64,000 nucleotides of DNA, from contig NC_053035.3 in the NCBI RefSeq assembly GCF_002575655.3, forward strand, positions 87,383,322 to 87,447,321, written 5' to 3'. Under the pieces are notes generated by a model. That model was not told the DNA's origin, did not search any database, and worked only from the letters and a program-made list of their open reading frames with translations. This stretch comes from Aegilops tauschii subsp. strangulata. Its lineage: Eukaryota; Streptophyta; Magnoliopsida; Poales; Poaceae. A program made the translations under genes and the position numbers. This document shows, piece by piece, positions 36,285 through 48,418 of this stretch. The first letter of the stretch is position 1. Each line of letters starts with the position of its first letter.

Positions 36285-38690
36285 ATGGCTCCTTCGATCA
36301 TGATGCGATCCAGGGTGAGGTTTTCCTCCCCGGACAGATCTTCGTATTCGGCGGCTTCGTACTGCGGGCCAACTCGCTTGGCCATCTGGAGCAGATCGAG
36401 AGCTACGCCCCTGGACATCAGGTCAGGTTTGGAAACTTGAACTATACTGCCAACTTCCGCGGGGACTTGATCTTCGACGGATTCGAGCCCATGTCAGGTG
36501 CGCCGCACAATCATGACGAGCATGACTTAGCTCTGCCGTCGGACAGTGCTCAGGAGATCGCACCTACAACTACTCCGGCCCTCAATCCGGAACAAATTGC
36601 GCCATCTGAAGACGGGTGGATAGACCCCGCCACGGAGGCCGCACTCTCAGTGGCGATAGAGCCGAATACTGACTTCACCTCCCACGAGAGCCGTGTTGCC
36701 GAACCGTTGGATTCGTCCCCGGCCACGGGCTCCGAGCCGCTTGCGTCCGTGCCTATCGAATCCGATTGGGCACCGATCATGGAGTTTACCTCCGCGGATA
36801 TCTTTCAGCACTCGCCCTTTGGCAACGTGCTAAACTCGTTGAGGTCTCTCTCTTTGTCAGGAGACCCTTGGCCGAACTATGTCCGGCTAGAATGGGATGC
36901 GGACGACGAAGAAATTCACTCCCCACCCGCCACCCACTTAGTAGCCACTGTCGACGATATAACAGACATGCTCGATTTCGGCTCCGAAGACATCGACGGT
37001 ATGGACGACGATGCAGGAGACGAACAGGAACCATCGCCCACAGGGCACTGGACAGCCACTTCATCACATGATATATACATGGTGGATACACCCAAAGAAG
37101 ACAATGATGAGGAACGGAAGGATGCAATGAAGGATAGTTCCCTCGAGAAGCAATCAAAGCGACGGCGTAGGCGCCGCTCCAAATCCCGCCTCGGTAAAAA
37201 CAGCGATAACAACGCAAGAAAGAATAATACCCCGGTCGACTCCAGAGGAAACAACGATCACACGGACCCAGCGATAGAGTAGGATGAGCCAGCGGACGGC
37301 GAACATAGTACGGAGCCGCTGTCCGATAACGGCGACGCCGAGCGTCAAGCTAATCAATCTGTCTCCGGAGAGGAGAATAGTCCGGACGACGATGCACACA
37401 TCATCCCGGAAAGGCACTTGGAACAAGAGAACCTCCATAGAAGGCTTATTGCCACCACGAGGAGTCTGAAGAAGCAGAAGCAAAGGCTTAAGGCCGCGCA
37501 GAATACGCTCAACAGTAGATGGAACAAAGTGCTCGACAATGAAGAAAAGTATGGTGGCAGTCACCACACAAAGAGCTATCCAAAGCGCAAGCTGTTACCT
37601 GAGTTCGATGATGAGGCCGTAGAGCCTACACAGCCGAAGAATAAAACGGCCGATTAGCCGGATTGACCACCTCATGGCCGCGATAGGGCGGCTAACGATG
37701 CCGCACATAAGTCAGCACACGATTTACGTAAGGACTTTCACCAAAAAGCCGGCATGACCAGATCCATCTACGGGTCTAGGAAGCGCGCTCCAGCGTAGAA
37801 TCAAAACCAAACACCACAACCGTCCGAACGCCATGATACATTCAAATACAGGGGTGCCGCACACCCCCTATGCTTCACCGATGAGAAACTGGATCATGAA
37901 TTCCCAGAGGGATTCAAACCCGTGAACATAGAGGCATACGACGGAATGACAGACCCTGGGGTCTGGATTGAGGACTTCATCCTCCATATCAATATGGCTC
38001 ACGGAGACGATCTCCACGCCATCAAATACTTACCCCTCAAGTTGAAAGGACCACCTCGGCACTGGCTGAAGAGCCTCCCCGAAAATTCCATTGGAAGTTG
38101 GGAGGAGCTTGAGGATGCTTTTAGCGCTAACTTTCAAGGGACCTATGTCCGACCTCCGGACGTAGACGATTTAAGTCATATAATTCAACACCCCGGAGAG
38201 TTAGCCCGAAAGTTTTGGAATAGATTTATTACTAAGAAGAATCAAATTGTCGATTGCCCGGACACCGAAGCCTTAGCAGCTTTCAAACACAGCGTCCGAG
38301 ACGAATGGCTCGCCAGACACCTCGGCCAAGAAAAACCGAGGACAATGGCAGCCCTAACAAGCCTCATGACCCGCTTTTGCGCGGGCGAAGATAGCTGGCT
38401 GGCCCATAGTAGCACCAGCGACCCAGGCACATCCGAAGTCAGGGATGGTAATGGAAAACCACGACGCAGTAAAAGCAAGCGTCAAAATAACGAAGACAGC
38501 CCAGACAACACGGGGTAAACGCCGGATTTAGGGGCTCTCGACCCGGTCAGCGGAAAAAGCCTTTCAAAGGCAGCAGAGATGGACTGTCCAGCCTAAACAA
38601 GATTCTAGACAAATTATGTCAGATTCATGGCACCTCCGATAAACCTGCAAATCACACCCATAGAGAATGATGGGTCTTCAAGCAGGCCGG
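36285..38690 (+). pseudogene. Gag gene of the gag-protease element
   Basis: A plausible ATG at 36285 opens a short frame that shifts near 36430 into the frame running 36437-38518. The N-terminal part is acidic, then a Lys/Arg-rich stretch (KQSKRRRRRRSKSRLG), a coiled-coil-like segment (37418-37657; HRRLIATTRSLKKQKQRLK) and the conserved retrotransposon gag domain at 37922-38518 (YLPLKLKGPPRHWLKSLP, SWEELEDAFSANFQGTY). In-frame stops occur at TAG 37280-37282, TAG 37655-37657, a TGA shortly after it, and a TAG near 37796. A frame change after 38518 leads into the protease frame. Non-functional now. Confidence 0.8.
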
Positions 38691-39399
38691 TAAGTTAAAC
38701 GCCAAACACAAGGGGAGGGAAACACCAAGTGAAGACGAGGATGAGCCTCGCCAGCAAAGCACTGGGGGACAGAAAACATTCCCACCAGAGGTCAAAACAG
38801 TGAACATGATTCACGTAACAAAAAGGAGCAAACATGCACTCCGAGACATATGCGCCTTAGAGCCCGTCACCCCTAAGTTCAACCCTTGGTCGGCCTACCT
38901 GATCACCTTTGATCGCAGGGATCCCCTGACAAGTATCCGACATGGAGGATGGGCTGCCTTGGTGCTAGACCCAATAATAGACGGATACCATCTCACCCAA
39001 GTCCTCATTGACGGCGGCAGTAGTCTTAATCTGATATATCAGGACACAGTCCGCAAAATGCGGATAGACCCGACAAGAATCAGCCAAAGCAATACTACCT
39101 TTAAAGGAGTAATGCCAGGCCCAGAGGCCCGCTGTACGGGCTCTCTAGTACTAGAGGTTGTATTCGGTTCTCCCGACAACTTCCGAAGTGAAAAGTTAAC
39201 CTTCGACATCGCTCCATTCCGAAGCGGCTATCAAGCACTACTCGGAAGAACAGCTTTCACTCGTTTTAATGCAGTACCACATTATGCTTCTCTTAAGCTT
39301 AAGATGCCCGGTCCACGGGGCATCATCACAGTTAGCAGAAATATTGAGCGTTCCTTACGTGCGGAAGAACGTGTGGCGGCTTTAGCAGCCGAACACTAA
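38691..39399 (+). pseudogene. Retroviral-type aspartic protease, gag-protease element
   Basis: The frame encodes a gag C-terminal linker and then a pepsin-like protease domain of about 130 residues. The active-site triad region reads VLIDGGSSLNLIY, with Gly-Gly where many family members have Gly-Ser/Ala. The flap and C-terminal GYQALLGRTAFTRFNAVPHY block are clear. The frame runs open to TAA at 39397-39399 and nothing like reverse transcriptase follows, so it is cut off from pol. The segment 38800-39399 has no stop and might be coding as it stands. Confidence 0.75.
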
Positions 39400-40620
39400 A
39401 CGGCCTCTCCAACCAGAATAAATGATCGGTCGTCAAGACCGCAGACACGACTAGACGAGTCCGGCGCATCACTAGCTGTAACAGCTTAGATAAACCTGAG
39501 ATTGGTTTGATGGTTATACCCCCATAGGTGGTACCAGGGGCTTCCCGCATGTAAAAAGGACTACAGTTCGGCTCGACCTTACTTATCTTGAATTTTAATG
39601 GTTTATTGAGAATAACCAATTTTTCGCACGACAACTTTCACCTAAATTTTTCTCTTTTACAGATGATAATCGTGCTACACCTTTCCAGGATACGGCACGA
39701 CGGAGACACAGGCACAGACGTGCAGCAGGGCCCCGCTTAAAGGTTTCTTTTTAGATTAAGACCCTGTGTAAACCTTTTTTACTGTCTCTTGTTGCTTCAC
39801 ATCCTCCGGATACTCAGCATAACCGAGAGGGACGCTGACGTTATTGGCATTTCGCCACGTCAGAATAATGCACGTACCTGGACACCCGGGGTTCATTATC
39901 AAGGGCGTTACTCAGCCCGGTATATGTTGTAAAGACCGAATACCTTAGGGAGTGTTCGGCGTCGCGAGTTTGGCCTTATATGCATCAGCTCCGAATCATG
40001 TCTTTGGTCAAATGTTGGGTTTGCCCGGCTCCCGCGTTTTGGTACCTCACGTTCCACTCTATCGGCTAAGGTGGCACCGGGAGAACTACTGCGATTGTGC
40101 CCTGCTTCATCCGGATGAGCACCTCAGTAGAGAAAGCCGAAAACTGACTGTCATGATAAAGCGCGAGACTGGTCAACCACTCGATGACTCATCGGAATCT
40201 TTGGGATTCCTCCGCATTAACGAAGGACCAGTTTTCCCGGTCATGTACGTACGCGCATCGTATTCGGATAGACGCGGAAATACCAGGGGCTATATAGTAG
40301 CCCCACTGTCAAACTCCTATGGTTAAGTGAAAGTGTTAAAGCAATATAGTCCGATTGCCTCGTTCGCCGCGCTACCACCTCCTTAATGGACCAAGACGTT
40401 GGATCGAGTGTGAACACGCGCTTTCGCGAACACCCCCGCATTATATGTGTGGGGGCTGAAGCCAACGACTGCAAACTTTCAGGTTATATATATACACACA
40501 CACACACACATACACACACATAAACGACCGCACAGGAGGCATAATAATACTTTCAGGCAAAAGTATAAATACAACCTTTATAATTCAAAATAACATCGTT
40601 CTTACAATTGGGATACATGT
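39400..40620. other. Spacer of the gag-protease element
   Basis: Where pol would be expected there is only about 1.2 kb without recognisable domains. A frame at 39952-40326 encodes no known motif. A TA/CA microsatellite lies at about 40486-40520. The antisense gene ends at 40623. Confidence 0.6.
40486..40520. repeat. TA/CA dinucleotide microsatellite
   Basis: A short TA run followed by CA units with one TA interruption. Just downstream of the antisense gene's stop. Confidence 0.85.
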
Positions 40621-40622
40621 CA

Positions 40623-43615
40623 CTAGAACATGATACTCTTCGAGCACTGAGCCTCTATTAAACGAGCGCCTTCTAGGACTGCTTCAAAATAGTGCTCAGC
40701 CGATACCCGGCCTACGACCGAACTCTGGGTTGCAATAGAGGTGGCCTCCATCTCTGCCCAGTATGTCTTGACACGGGCAAGAGCCATCCGCGCACCCTCT
40801 ATGCACGCCGACCTCTTCATAGCATCGATATGCAGCACAACACCAAGGAATCGTTGCACTAGGCCAAAATAACTATTCGGCCTTGGTCCTTCCGGCCAAA
40901 GATGATCCACAACAGATCTCATGGCAAGCCCGGACAACCTATGGAGCTCGGCCCACTCGGCCATTTGCTCATTTAACAGCAGCGGGCGCACTGGAACATT
41001 GAACTGCGACCAGAACAGCTTTTCCACTTCGTGATCTTTTTGATCTTTGAAAAACTCGGTCGCATCAGCAGCACTCGCTGCCAAATCCAAGTATGCGTCT
41101 GTAGAACTCCATAATTGATCAAGAAGGGCATATTTAGGAACTCCGAACTTCGTCCGCAACAAAAAGGGCTTCCCAGCCGCGATATCTCCGGCTTGACGTA
41201 GCTCCTCCTTCGCCGCTCTGATTTTAGAGCGGGCTTCCTTGGCTGCTACCATGGCTTTCTCCAAGTCCGCCGTCTTCGTTTGGCTTTCCTTTTCAAGAAG
41301 CTCATAACGGTCGGCGGCATCTTTCAACTCAACAGCCATCTTGGCTGTTTTTCTTTGCTCTGGCAATGCGCAGCCTGTTCGGCTCTCAGCTCTTCAACCG
41401 CCTTTAGAGCGGCCGCATCACTCTTCCTAGCTTGTTCCTTGGCTCGGGCAAGTTCCGCCTGAAGGGTCTCCATGGCGGCAGCTCCATCTGCAGTCACAAC
41501 ATATTAAAGATACGAGCATCATGCTCCTCTTACTATGTGTTGATCATCGGAGAAAATACATACCCTGTGCCTCGTCAAGCCGCTTGTTTACAAGCACGAT
41601 GTCGGCATCTGCCGCATCAAGTTGCCGCTTCAGTTCGGCAAACTCACCAGTCCGGCTAGCCACCGGACCTTTAGCCACCTGCACATGAAGGAGGCATGAT
41701 TATTACCTGGGACTATGATCCTCTGTTTGCCGCCGTTTGTCGACAGCAACCAGAGTCTCAGGGGCTACTATCTACATAAGGCACACCTGGCGTGTGCGGT
41801 ACCGTCAAGAATATATATATTACTTTGCGTACCTCAAAGCCTCTCAGCAGGCTCATAAAAGCTTCGTGCAACCCGCTTTCGGCGGATGAAATCCTCTCAA
41901 CCACCGTACCCATTAGCGTACGATGCGCTTCTGAGATAGTCGCTTGCTCCAGAAGATTCGTCAGTGCGTCTGGTCGTGCACCAGACAGTCCCGGACTCTT
42001 TCTGTTGCTCTCCTTAGGAGCCGAATACTCCGGACTTCGGGTGGCAGAAGGGTTACCCTCTGGCCTTGGCGGATCAGGAGAAATCCTCCGTGACGACACC
42101 TCAGGGCCGTCCGCTTCACGAGGCGGGGAGGCACGGGGAGGCATTTCGCTCTCCATCATCTCTGAAAAAAGATCCCCCGAAGACGAACTCTGTCGAGAAG
42201 GGCTATGATCCGAACTACAAGACATATGTCTCGGTTATCGTCCTCGGAAATAAAGCAGGATATATTTACCATAGAGTACTTTTGTTTACTTACAGCTCGA
42301 TGGAGGGCTGATCCCCTTGCGGGCTCTGTACGGTAAGGATACCCTCCGGGGTAGGGCCCCCTGACAGAGATTTCTTCCCTCGTTTGGAAACCATTGTTTC
42401 CAAGCCTTCAGAGGTGGTCCTCTTCCTTCCTTGGGGAGAAGGGATTTTAGATCCTTCTCCCCGGTTATCCTCCTTCGCGGAGGCACTAATTCCCCCGGTT
42501 TGGATGAACAATGAGTGAGGCCTGCTTTCGGCTTCTTTATTCCTCCCTTTATCTTCCCCTGATGGTGCTTGATAAGGCGCGAGCTCAAGCATTCTGACCA
42601 ATACTGGATCTGTTGAGCCTTCGGGAAGGGGGGCCAAACACCTGATCATCTTCGCCTTTTTTACCCAGTCCTGGTCAAAGAGCGACTTTTCAGAATGATG
42701 TTGTGATAAATAAAGAGACATCATGTTCGACTGAAGAATTACTTACTTGGGTATCTGGACGATTGCAGCTCAGACCCGCATCCTCGGTGGTGTCCGGACA
42801 CTTTATTTGTGATCCGAAGAACAATCCATACATCTCTTCGTGCGTCATGCCGAAGAAGTGCTGAATAGTTCGCGGTCCTTCCGGGTTGAACTCCCACATA
42901 CGGAGAGGTCGACGTTTCAGGGCAGGGCTCGATGAACTAGCATGACTTGCATTACCTTGACAAGGCTGACATCTCTCTCGAGGAGATCTCGGATGCGACT
43001 CTGCAATGTCGGCACATCATTTACTGGCCCCCAGTCCAGCCCCTTGTTGACCCATGACGCCAGTTGTGGCGCGGGGCCCGAGCGGAAGGCAAGGGCGGCT
43101 ACCCACTTAGTACCTCGGGGAGCTGTGATGTAAAACCACTCCCGTTGCCATAAGCTGGGCACCTCCGGGAAGGAACCCTTTGGCCATGGAGCATCGGCGC
43201 CTTTGCTTATTATGGCACCTCCGCACTCTGTGTGTCGCCCATTAATCATCTTCGGCTTCACATTAAAGGTCTTGAGCCATAAGCCGAAGTGTGGGGTGAC
43301 GTGGAGGAAGGCCTCACACACGACGATGAACGACGAGATGTGAAGGATGGAATCTGGGGCCAGATCATGGAAATCGAGCCCGTAATAGAACATGAGCCCT
43401 CTAACAAAGGGATCTAGACTAAAGCCTAGCCCTCGAAGGAAGTGGGAGACGAATACGACACTCTCGCTGGGTTCGGGAGTGGGAATGACCTGCCCTCGAG
43501 CAGGCAGCCTGTGCGAGATTTCGGCGGTCAGATACCGGGCTTCTCTTAGCTTCTTGATGTCCTCCTCTGTGACGGAGGAGGGCATCCACCGACCTTGAAG
43601 GTTGGATCCGGACAT
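40623..43615 (-). pseudogene. Antisense five-exon gene with Transposase_28-like N-terminus, inside the gag-protease element
   Basis: A minus-strand gene opposite to gag. Exon 1 43615-42747, exon 2 42670-42294, exon 3 42214-41833, exon 4 41678-41564, exon 5 41487-40623. Four introns have GT...AG ends (three donors are GTAAGT or GTATGT), and codon phases agree at every junction, so the model is self-consistent. Exon 1 encodes the 'putative gypsy-type transposon' (Transposase_28-like) domain (VSHFLRGLGFSLDPFVRGLMFYYGL, MWEFNPEGP). Exons 2-3 are Ser/Pro-rich; exons 4-5 encode a long coiled coil and a helical C-terminus. Two frameshifts break it, near 42920 (exon 1) and near 41365 (exon 5). A TATA box lies at 43717-43726. 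Function of such proteins is unknown; the Pfam name does not prove transposase activity. Confidence 0.72.
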
Positions 43616-43716
43616 GATTGAAGGTCCGAAGCGCCTAGCCTGAGCCTTGGGTGTTGGAACTCAAGGTGGGGGAAGGATTCGATTGAGCGCGAGAAGAAAA
43701 GGACAGGCCTTGGCCC

Positions 43717-43726
43717 CTTTATAAAG
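43717..43726 (-). promoter_or_regulatory. TATA box of the antisense gene
   Basis: TTTATAAAGG on the minus strand, about 100 bases upstream of the ATG at 43615. Spacing suits a plant promoter with a short leader. It suggests that the antisense gene had its own promoter rather than using the LTR. Confidence 0.5.
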
Positions 43727-43739
43727 ATGGTGAATATCA

Positions 43740-44161
43740 AGCGTCCTCCGCGTGGCCATTTTGAACTTGCCTAAAATCGAGGAGTCATACCAACAGGCAC
43801 GATTGGGTTACCCACACCAGTATTGATGAGAATCCCGTGATAATGGGAACACGATCTCTACTTCGACAAGACGTGCCAATAAAAACCGCATCGCGAAACG
43901 TGAAGTGGCGGGCTGGGAGAAACGGTTCGAATAATGACCAGGCCGTGGTGTGATGTCACGTTATGAAAAGTTGGCAGCAGATTAGATTTGTGGAAATATT
44001 ATTCTCTCTACGGTGGTATGTGGAATTTGTTTTGCGGAGCCGGACACTATCCTTGTGTTCAAAATCTTCTATGGAGTATTCGGAGGAAGAACCCGCCTTG
44101 CAATGCCGAAGACAATCTGTGCGGCGGACTCATCATCATTGAAGCCTGGTTCAGGGGCTAC
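43740..44161. other. Non-coding 3' region of the gag-protease element
   Basis: No open frame. Contains probable upstream sequence of the antisense gene and, right before the LTR, a purine-rich GGTTCAGGGGCTAC stretch in the polypurine-tract position. Confidence 0.5.
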
Positions 44162-44631
44162 TGAGGGAGTCCTGGATTAGGGGGTCCTCGAACAGCCGGA
44201 CTATATCCCTTAGCCGGACTGTTGGACTATGAAGATACAAGATTGAAGACTTCGTACCGTGTCCGGATGGGACTCTCCTTGGCGTGGAAGGCAAGCTTGG
44301 CAATACGTATATGTAGATCTCCTCCCTTGTGTCTGACTCTGTGTAACCCTAGCCCCCTCCGGTGTCTATATAAACCGGAGGGTTTAGTCCGTAGGACAAC
44401 AACAATCATACCATAGGCTAGCTTCTAGGGTTTAGCCTCTACGATCTCGTGGTAGATCAACTCTTGTAATACTCATATCATCAAGATCAATCAAGCAGGA
44501 AGTAGGGTATTACCTCCATCGAGAGGGCCCGAACCTGGGTAAACATCGTGTCCCCCGCCTCCTGTTACCATCCGCCTTAGACGCACAGTTCGGGACCCCC
44601 TACCCGAGATCCGCCGGTTTTTACACCGACA
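44162..44631 (+). repeat. 3' LTR of the gag-protease element (470 bp)
   Basis: Same length as the 5' copy, differing mainly by transitions. Edge ACCGACA at 44631 is followed by CTTCT. Confidence 0.92.
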
Positions 44632-44636
44632 CTTCT

Positions 44637-45393
44637 CACCGGCAAGTTTGAAATCATAATTGAGCTCTTTAATGGCCCAATATGCCTTATGTTCTAGTTC
44701 GAGAGGTAAGTGACATGCTTTTCCATAAACCATTTTATATGGGGACATACCCATAGGATTTTTATATGCAGTTCTATAGGCCCATAATGCATCATCAAGT
44801 TTCTTGGACCAATTCTTTCTAGATCTATTAACAGTCTTTTGTAAAATTAATTTAATCTCTCTATTACTCAGTTCTACTTGACCACTAGACTGTGGGTGGT
44901 ATGGAGATGCAATTATATGATTAACATCATACTTAGAAAGCATTTTACGAAAAACACCATGAATAAAATGTGAACCACCATTAGTCATTAAGTATCTAGG
45001 GACTCCAAACCTCGGAAAAATAACTTCTTTAAGCATCTTAATAGAGGTGTTATGATCAGCACTACTAGTTGGAATAGCTTCTACCCACTTAGTAACATAA
45101 TCAATAGCAACTAAAATATGTGTATACCCATTAGAGAAAGGAAACGGCCCCAAATAATCAAAGCCCCAAACATCGAATGGTCCAATAACAAGTGAATAGT
45201 TCATAGGCATTTCTTGACGTCTACTAATATTACCAATTCTTTGACATTCATCACAAGACAAGAAAAACTTACGGGCATCTTTGAAAGGAGTAGGCCAATA
45301 AAAACCGGATTGTAATACCTTATGTGCAGTTCTATCTCCTGCGTGGTGTCCTCCACAAGCCTCGGAGTGACACTTGCATAGGATCTGTTCCTA
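44637..45393 (-). pseudogene. Integrase N-terminal and catalytic part, Athila-type element
   Basis: Follows RNase H in the same polyprotein after a TAG at 45391-45393. It encodes the HHCC zinc-binding domain (GGHHAGDRTAHKVL ... LSCDECQ) and the catalytic core (VWGFDYLGPFPFSNG, GVPRYLMTNGGSHF, SPYHPQSSGQVELSN). The second catalytic Asp of the D-D-E triad, normally in a T-D-G-G-S-H-F context, is Asn here (codon at 44980-44982). The frame is then cut at 44636 by the nested gag-protease element and resumes at 35767. With a stop, a catalytic change and a 8.9-kb insertion, it cannot work. Confidence 0.88.
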
Positions 45394-46917
45394 TTCTTGC
45401 TCAGGTACACAACGTCTAATAACACCATCTACTCCTTTATAAAGCTTTGGGTCATCCCAAAAGTAATGTCTTAAATCATAGAAAAACTTTTCCTTTTGCT
45501 GGTATGTGAAACTAGGTCGTATAAATTTGGCAACAATGTAATTAGCATAATCAGCATACGATGGAGCAGTACGAGAAGCATTTATGACAACTAATTGTTC
45601 ATCAGGAAAACTATCATCAATAGGGAGTGGGTCATCAAGAACATTTTCTAACCTAGGTAAGTTGTCTGCAACGGGGTTCTCAGCTCCCTTCCTATCAATA
45701 ATATGCAAATCAAATTCTTGTAGCAAGAGAGCCCATCTAATAAGTCTAGGTTTAGCATCTTTCTTTTCCATAAGGTATTTAATAGCAGCATGATCAGTGT
45801 GAACAGTTACTTTAGAATCAACAATATAAGGTCTCAACTTATCACACGCAAATACAACTGCTAAAAATTCTTTTTCAGTAGTAGCATAATTTCTCTGGGC
45901 ACTGTCTAGAGTTTTACTACCATATTGGATAACATTTAATTTCTTATCAACTCTTTGTCCTAGAACAGCACCTAAAGCATAATCACTAGCATCACACATA
46001 ATTTCAAAGGGTAAATTCCAATCAGGTGGCTGAACAATAGGTGCAGTAATCAAGGCTTTCTTAAGTATTTGAAATGCTTCTACACAAGCATCATCAAAGA
46101 CAAAAGGAACATCTTTTTGTAAGAGATTAGTCAGAGGCCTAGAAATTTTTGAGAAGTCTTTAATGAACCTCCTATAAAAACCGGCATGACCAAGGAAACT
46201 TCTCATACCTTTAATGTCCTTAGGACACAACATCTTTTCAATAGCATCAACTTTAGCTTTATCAACTTCAATACCTCTTTCAGAAAGTTTATGCCCCAAG
46301 ACAATACCTTCATTAACCATAAAGTGGCACTTCTCCCAATTCAAGACAAGATTAGTTTCTTCACATCTCTGCAAAACTTGATAAAGTTTGCTTAAGCTAT
46401 CATCAAAAGAAGTTCCATACACGGAGAAATCATCCATGAAAACCTCAACAATCTTTTGACAAAAGTCAGAGAATATAGCAATCATACATGTTTGAAAGGT
46501 AGCAGGTGCATTACATAAACCAAAAGGCATACGTCTATAAGCAAAGGTACCAAAAGGGGAAGTAAAAGTGGTCTTTTCCTGATCCTCTTTTGACACAGGT
46601 ATTTGAGAGAAACCAGAATAACCGTCTAGAAAGCAAAAATGTGTATGTTTGGATAATCTTTCTAGCATTTGATCAATAAAAGGTAAAGGGTAATGATCCT
46701 TTCTAGTAGCTTTATTTAATTTGCGGAAATCAATTACCATTCTATATCCTGTAACAATTCTTTGTGGGATCAATTCATCTTTGTCATTAGGAACAACAGT
46801 AATACCTCCCTTCTTAGGGACACAATGGACATGACTTACCCACTGAATATCAGCAACATGATAAATTATACCTGCCTCCAGAAGCTTTAGTATTTCATTT
46901 CTTACCACTTCTTTCAT
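45391..46917 (-). pseudogene. Reverse transcriptase and RNase H, Athila-type element
   Basis: A 508-codon open stretch of the polyprotein between two in-frame stops (46933-46935 upstream, 45391-45393 at its end). RT motifs are in order: [45 protein letters not shown] and the catalytic [12 protein letters not shown]. RNase H follows with [26 protein letters not shown] and [11 protein letters not shown]. The two catalytic Asp residues of RT and the RNase H D-E-D residues look intact, so this part decayed less than its flanks. The lineage call (Athila) rests mainly on this domain. Confidence 0.9.
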
Positions 46918-46932
46918 CTTAGGATTTAACCG

Positions 46933-48411
46933 TCATTGGTGATCAACAACCGGTTTAGCGTCTTTCTCCAATTTTATTTTGTGCTGGCATAGAGTGGGAC
47001 TAATGCCCTTAAGATCATCAAGAGTATATCCAATAGCAACACGGTGCTTCTTCAGAGTTTTCAATAATTTCTCTTCTTCCTGCTCTGAAAGGTTAGCACT
47101 AATAATAACATGATATATCTTCTTTTCATCAAGATAAGCATATTTAAGAGTATCAGGTAATGGTTTAAGCTCAAACACGGGATCACCCTTGGGTGGAGGA
47201 GGATCCCCTAGAGTTTCAACAGGCAAGTTGTGTTTCAAAACAGGTCCTTGTTTAAAGAATACTTCATCTATTTCCCTTCTTTCATTCATAAACATATCAT
47301 TTTCATGGTCTAGCAAATATTGTTCTAAAGGATCATAAGGATGCATGGCAATATAAGCAAGACCAATAATTTCATCTTTACTAGGCAATTCTTTACCATG
47401 GGGTTGTCTACGAAATTTAGCAAAATTGAAATCATGAGACATATCCCCTAAACCAACAATAACGATATCCTTTTCGCAGTCTATCTTAGCATTAACAGTA
47501 CTCAAGAGGGGTCTACCAAATATAATGGGACAAAAGTCATCTTGTGGGGAACCAAGAATAAGAAAATTAGTAGGATATTTAACTTTCTCACACAAGACTT
47601 CAACATCTCTAACAATCCCAATTGGTGAAATAGTATCTCTATTGGCAAGCTTAATTGTAACATCAATATCTTCTATCTCAGCAGGTGCAATATCATGCAT
47701 AATTTCTTCATATAAGGAATGAGGTATTGCACTCGCACTAGCACCCATATCACATAAGCCATGATAACAGTGATCTCCTATCTTAACAGAAACAATAGGC
47801 ATGCCTACAACAGGTTTATTTTTATTTTTAGTATCGGGTCTAGCAATTCTAGCAGCTTCATTACAGAAGTAAATAACATGCCCATCAATATTATCGACCA
47901 AGAGATCTTTAACCATAGCAATACTAGGTTCAACTTTAATTTGCTCAGGGGGTGTAGGTGTTCTAGCATTACTCTTACAAACCTTAGTTGAAGCTTTAGC
48001 ATGATCCTTTATCCTAACAGGGAAAGGTGGTTCCTCAATATAAGCGGTAGGAACAATATGATCAACATTATAAGTGATAGTCTTTTCTTCAACTTTAATA
48101 GGTTCAACTACTTTTACTTCAATTGGAGGATGATATTTAAACCACTTCTCCTTAGGGAGATCAACATGAGTAGCAAATGATTCACAGAAAGAAGCTACTA
48201 TCTCAGAGTCAAGTCCATATTTAGTGCTAAATTCACGAAAAGCATCGGTATCCATAAAAGATTTAACACAATCAAACTTAGGTGTTATACCTGACTCCTT
48301 ACCTTCGTCGAGTTCCCAATCTTCAAATTTGCGTTTAATTCTTTCCAATAAATCCCATCTTAATTCAATAGTCTTCATCATAAAAGAACCAGTACAAGAA
48401 GTATCGAGCAT
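46933..48411 (-). pseudogene. Gag C-terminus and aspartic protease, Athila-type element
   Basis: A 492-codon open stretch. The first third is the gag C-terminal/linker region (EDWELDEGKESG, LPKEKWFKYHPP). The protease is centred on LCDMGASASAIPHSLYEEI, with the D-M-G-A variant of the active site, followed by the FLILGSPQDDFCPIIFGRPLL block. It ends in KLEKDAKPVVDHQ and an in-frame TGA at 46933-46935, immediately before RT. The TGA is followed by CGG and fits a CGA-to-TGA change. Confidence 0.88.
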
Positions 48412-48418
48412 GGAGCGG

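Larger units (their letters stand above)
35768..44631 (+). mobile_element. Gag-protease LTR retrotransposon with antisense gene, no RT
   Basis: LTRs of 470 bp each (35768-36237 and 44162-44631) begin TGAGGGAGTCCTGG and end ACCGACA. Flanking duplication is CTTCT. By eye they differ at about 15 positions (about 3%). Plus-strand coding capacity is gag (about 36285-38690) and an aspartic protease (about 38690-39399); no reverse transcriptase, RNase H or integrase is present in the 8.9 kb. The 3' half carries a minus-strand spliced gene (40623-43615). An antisense extra gene in this position is known from Tat-lineage Gypsy elements such as Grande, so a non-autonomous Tat-lineage element is likely. 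Family name not assigned. Confidence 0.9.

Noticed and set aside
36550..37567. Minus-strand ORFs of 76-143 codons opposite gag
   Set aside because: They overlap the acidic, GC-rich gag N-terminus on the other strand and show no similarity or splice logic, unlike the antisense gene at 40623-43615.
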